Assembly: GCA_947475545.1 (NCBI GenBank) | Contig: CANJLL010000008.1 | Location: 39,067 to 103,066, forward strand | Direction of reading: 5' to 3' | Length of the DNA: 64,000 bases | DNA from: Chloroflexota bacterium | GTDB lineage: Bacteria > Chloroflexota > Limnocylindria > Limnocylindrales > CSP1-4 | Part shown: positions 63,097 to 64,000 of the stretch, piece by piece | Position numbering within the stretch: position 1 is the first letter of the stretch | Layout: each line of letters opens with the position of its first letter | Notes under the pieces: model-generated | The model's input: only the letters and a program-made list of their open reading frames with translations | The model's database searches: none | What the model was told of the DNA's origin: nothing | Translations under genes and position numbers: made by a program

Positions 63097-63782
63097 GCCC
63101 CCGGCTCCTCGATCGCGTAGCCCACCCCGTGCACCGTGCGGACCAGGGACGCCCCCGCCGGGTCCGCCGCCTCCAGCTTCCGGCGGACGTTCTTGATGTG
63201 GCCGTCGATCGCGCGCTCGTACGTCTCCAGGCTGAAGCCGTGCACCGCGTCCAGCAGCTGGCCGCGGGTGAAGACGCGGCCCGGCTCGCGGGCCATCGTC
63301 GCGAGCAGCTCGAACTCGGTGGGGGTCAGCGAGACGGCTCGGCCGCCGACGGTTACCCGGTGGCGGGCCACGTCGAGGACCAACGGCCCCACGCCCAGTC
63401 GCTCCGCCGGACGGGCAGCCGCCTCGGTTCGTCGGAGGACGGCCCGCACCCGCGCGATCAGCTCCTTGGGGGAGAACGGCTTCACGACGTAGTCGTCGGC
63501 GCCCAGCTCCAGGCCGGTCACCCGGTCCGTCTCGTCGCCGCGCGCGGTCAACACCACGATGGGAACGGCCGAATCGCGGCGGACCGCGCGGACCACGTCG
63601 AGGCCGTCGATCCCGGGGAGGCCCAGGTCCAGCACGATGGCGTCCGGCTTCTGGCGACGGACGAGCGCGATGGCCCCCTCCCCGTCCCGCGCCGACACCA
63701 CGGCAAAGCCCGCGTGCTCGAGGTAATCGCGCACGAGGGCGGAGATCTGGGGTTCGTCCTCGACGACGAGGATGGTGCGCAT
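63093..63782 (-). CDS. OmpR-family response regulator
   Basis: 229 residues. The receiver domain has E8-D9, the phosphoacceptor D52 (VLDLGLPG) and K in VKPFSPKEL; the winged helix has LTPTEFELLATMAREPGRVFT and a late GVGYAIE. It is translated just ahead of its kinase. It is a DNA-binding activator or repressor with unknown targets; the adjacent molybdoenzyme gene is a possible one. Confidence 0.93.
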   Translation of the reverse strand: MRTILVVEDEPQISALVRDYLEHAGFAVVSARDGEGAIALVRRQKPDAIVLDLGLPGIDGLDVVRAVRRDSAVPIVVLTARGDETDRVTGLELGADDYVVKPFSPKELIARVRAVLRRTEAAARPAERLGVGPLVLDVARHRVTVGGRAVSLTPTEFELLATMAREPGRVFTRGQLLDAVHGFSLETYERAIDGHIKNVRRKLEAADPAGASLVRTVHGVGYAIEEPGA

Positions 63783-63843
63783 GGGGCGAATGGCTCCCGG
63801 GTGGCTCGGCTGCGGGCGGAGTAAGAACGAGACCGAAGCGAGA

Positions 63844-63877
63844 ACGGCGCCCGGCGAGGATACCCGCCGGGCGCCGT
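63844..63877 (-). terminator. perfect 13-bp hairpin upstream of the two-component operon
   Basis: Arms 63844-63856 and 63865-63877 pair without mismatch across an 8-nt loop. On the minus strand a T-rich stretch follows (TTCTCGCTTCGG and on), so it may end a gene entering from the right edge. It could also act on the regulator's leader. Confidence 0.5.
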
Positions 63878-63943
63878 GTTGAGGGAGGGGAGGGGCGGTG
63901 GTCCGGGCCCGGAGCACCGCCGGGTGGCCAGCTCGTGACCGGG

Positions 63944-64000
63944 TCAGGAATGGTCAGCTGGGTTGGCGCCGGGGCCGGTCGATCCGGCTGAACCGGCCGG
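63944..64000 (-). CDS. possible C-terminal end of a gene entering from the right edge
   Basis: A minus-strand frame is open from the edge to TGA (complement of 63944-63946) and reads as a Gly/Ala/Ser/Pro tail ending GPGANPADHS. The hairpin about 70 nt beyond would be its terminator. Too short to identify. Confidence 0.3.
   Translation of the reverse strand, partial: PAGSAGSTGPGANPADHS

Overview
This is a 64 kb piece of a high-GC (near 70%) bacterial chromosome with dense, mixed-strand, mostly housekeeping and redox genes. No transposase, integrase, phage gene, CRISPR array, rRNA or tRNA was seen. Gene content (SufBD plus Rieske, ferritin-VIT fusion, DUF421, MMPL exporter, Lgt, fused-subunit pyruvate:ferredoxin oxidoreductase beside NfnAB, R. 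etli-type asparaginase, DUF971) and promoter style fit a Chloroflexota lineage such as the Limnocylindria/Ellin6529 group. That placement is inference and was not tested against a database.

Layout. 1-6.6 kb: the end of an unknown gene, then a tight operon of fused gamma-delta and alpha-beta 2-oxoacid:ferredoxin oxidoreductase subunits followed by NfnA and NfnB. Together these could turn 2-oxoacid oxidation into reduced ferredoxin and then NADPH; a small SH3-like protein follows. 6.7-13.9 kb (minus strand): MMPL exporter, OsmC, YcaQ-like winged-helix protein, DUF421, NUDIX, DHA2-type MFS exporter. 13.9-17.3 kb: sufB-sufD-Rieske behind a near-consensus promoter with a palindrome between its -35 and -10. 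17.4-17.7 kb: a short inverted-repeat element. 17.7-20.6 kb: ornithine-cyclodeaminase-like gene diverging over 24 bp from a ferritin-VIT iron exporter, then two small membrane proteins whose 3' ends overlap antisense.

20.7-29.7 kb: lgt-plsC, reverse transsulfuration (cbs-metB type), gluconeogenic pckA-mdh and a degenerate Lgt paralogue. 29.7-41.5 kb: an alpha/beta hydrolase; a gene-free 640 bp stretch with a foldback element and tandem duplications; the NAD pair pncB-nadE; a nuclease-fold-like unknown; an AceE-like TPP enzyme; a second winged-helix paralogue; a threonine-dehydratase-like enzyme; a membrane protein; upp. 41.5-49.2 kb: asparaginase, J-domain protein, a DtxR-family regulator with altered metal site, gltX, Pit and proS. 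49.3-54.5 kb: mainly minus-strand lipoprotein, helical protein, DUF47, CrcB, YbjQ and DUF971 genes plus a PhoR-like kinase. 54.5-64 kb: a cation P-type ATPase, NatAB-type ABC exporter, an orphan DmsA-like molybdoenzyme and a two-component system whose kinase has six tryptophans spaced exactly five residues apart.

Regulation. At about nineteen gene starts a TANNNT-type -10 hexamer lies 6-9 nt upstream of the start codon with no Shine-Dalgarno sequence, which predicts leaderless mRNAs. Operon-internal genes and genes with longer leaders carry Shine-Dalgarno sequences instead. Several terminator-like GC hairpins lack a U-tract.
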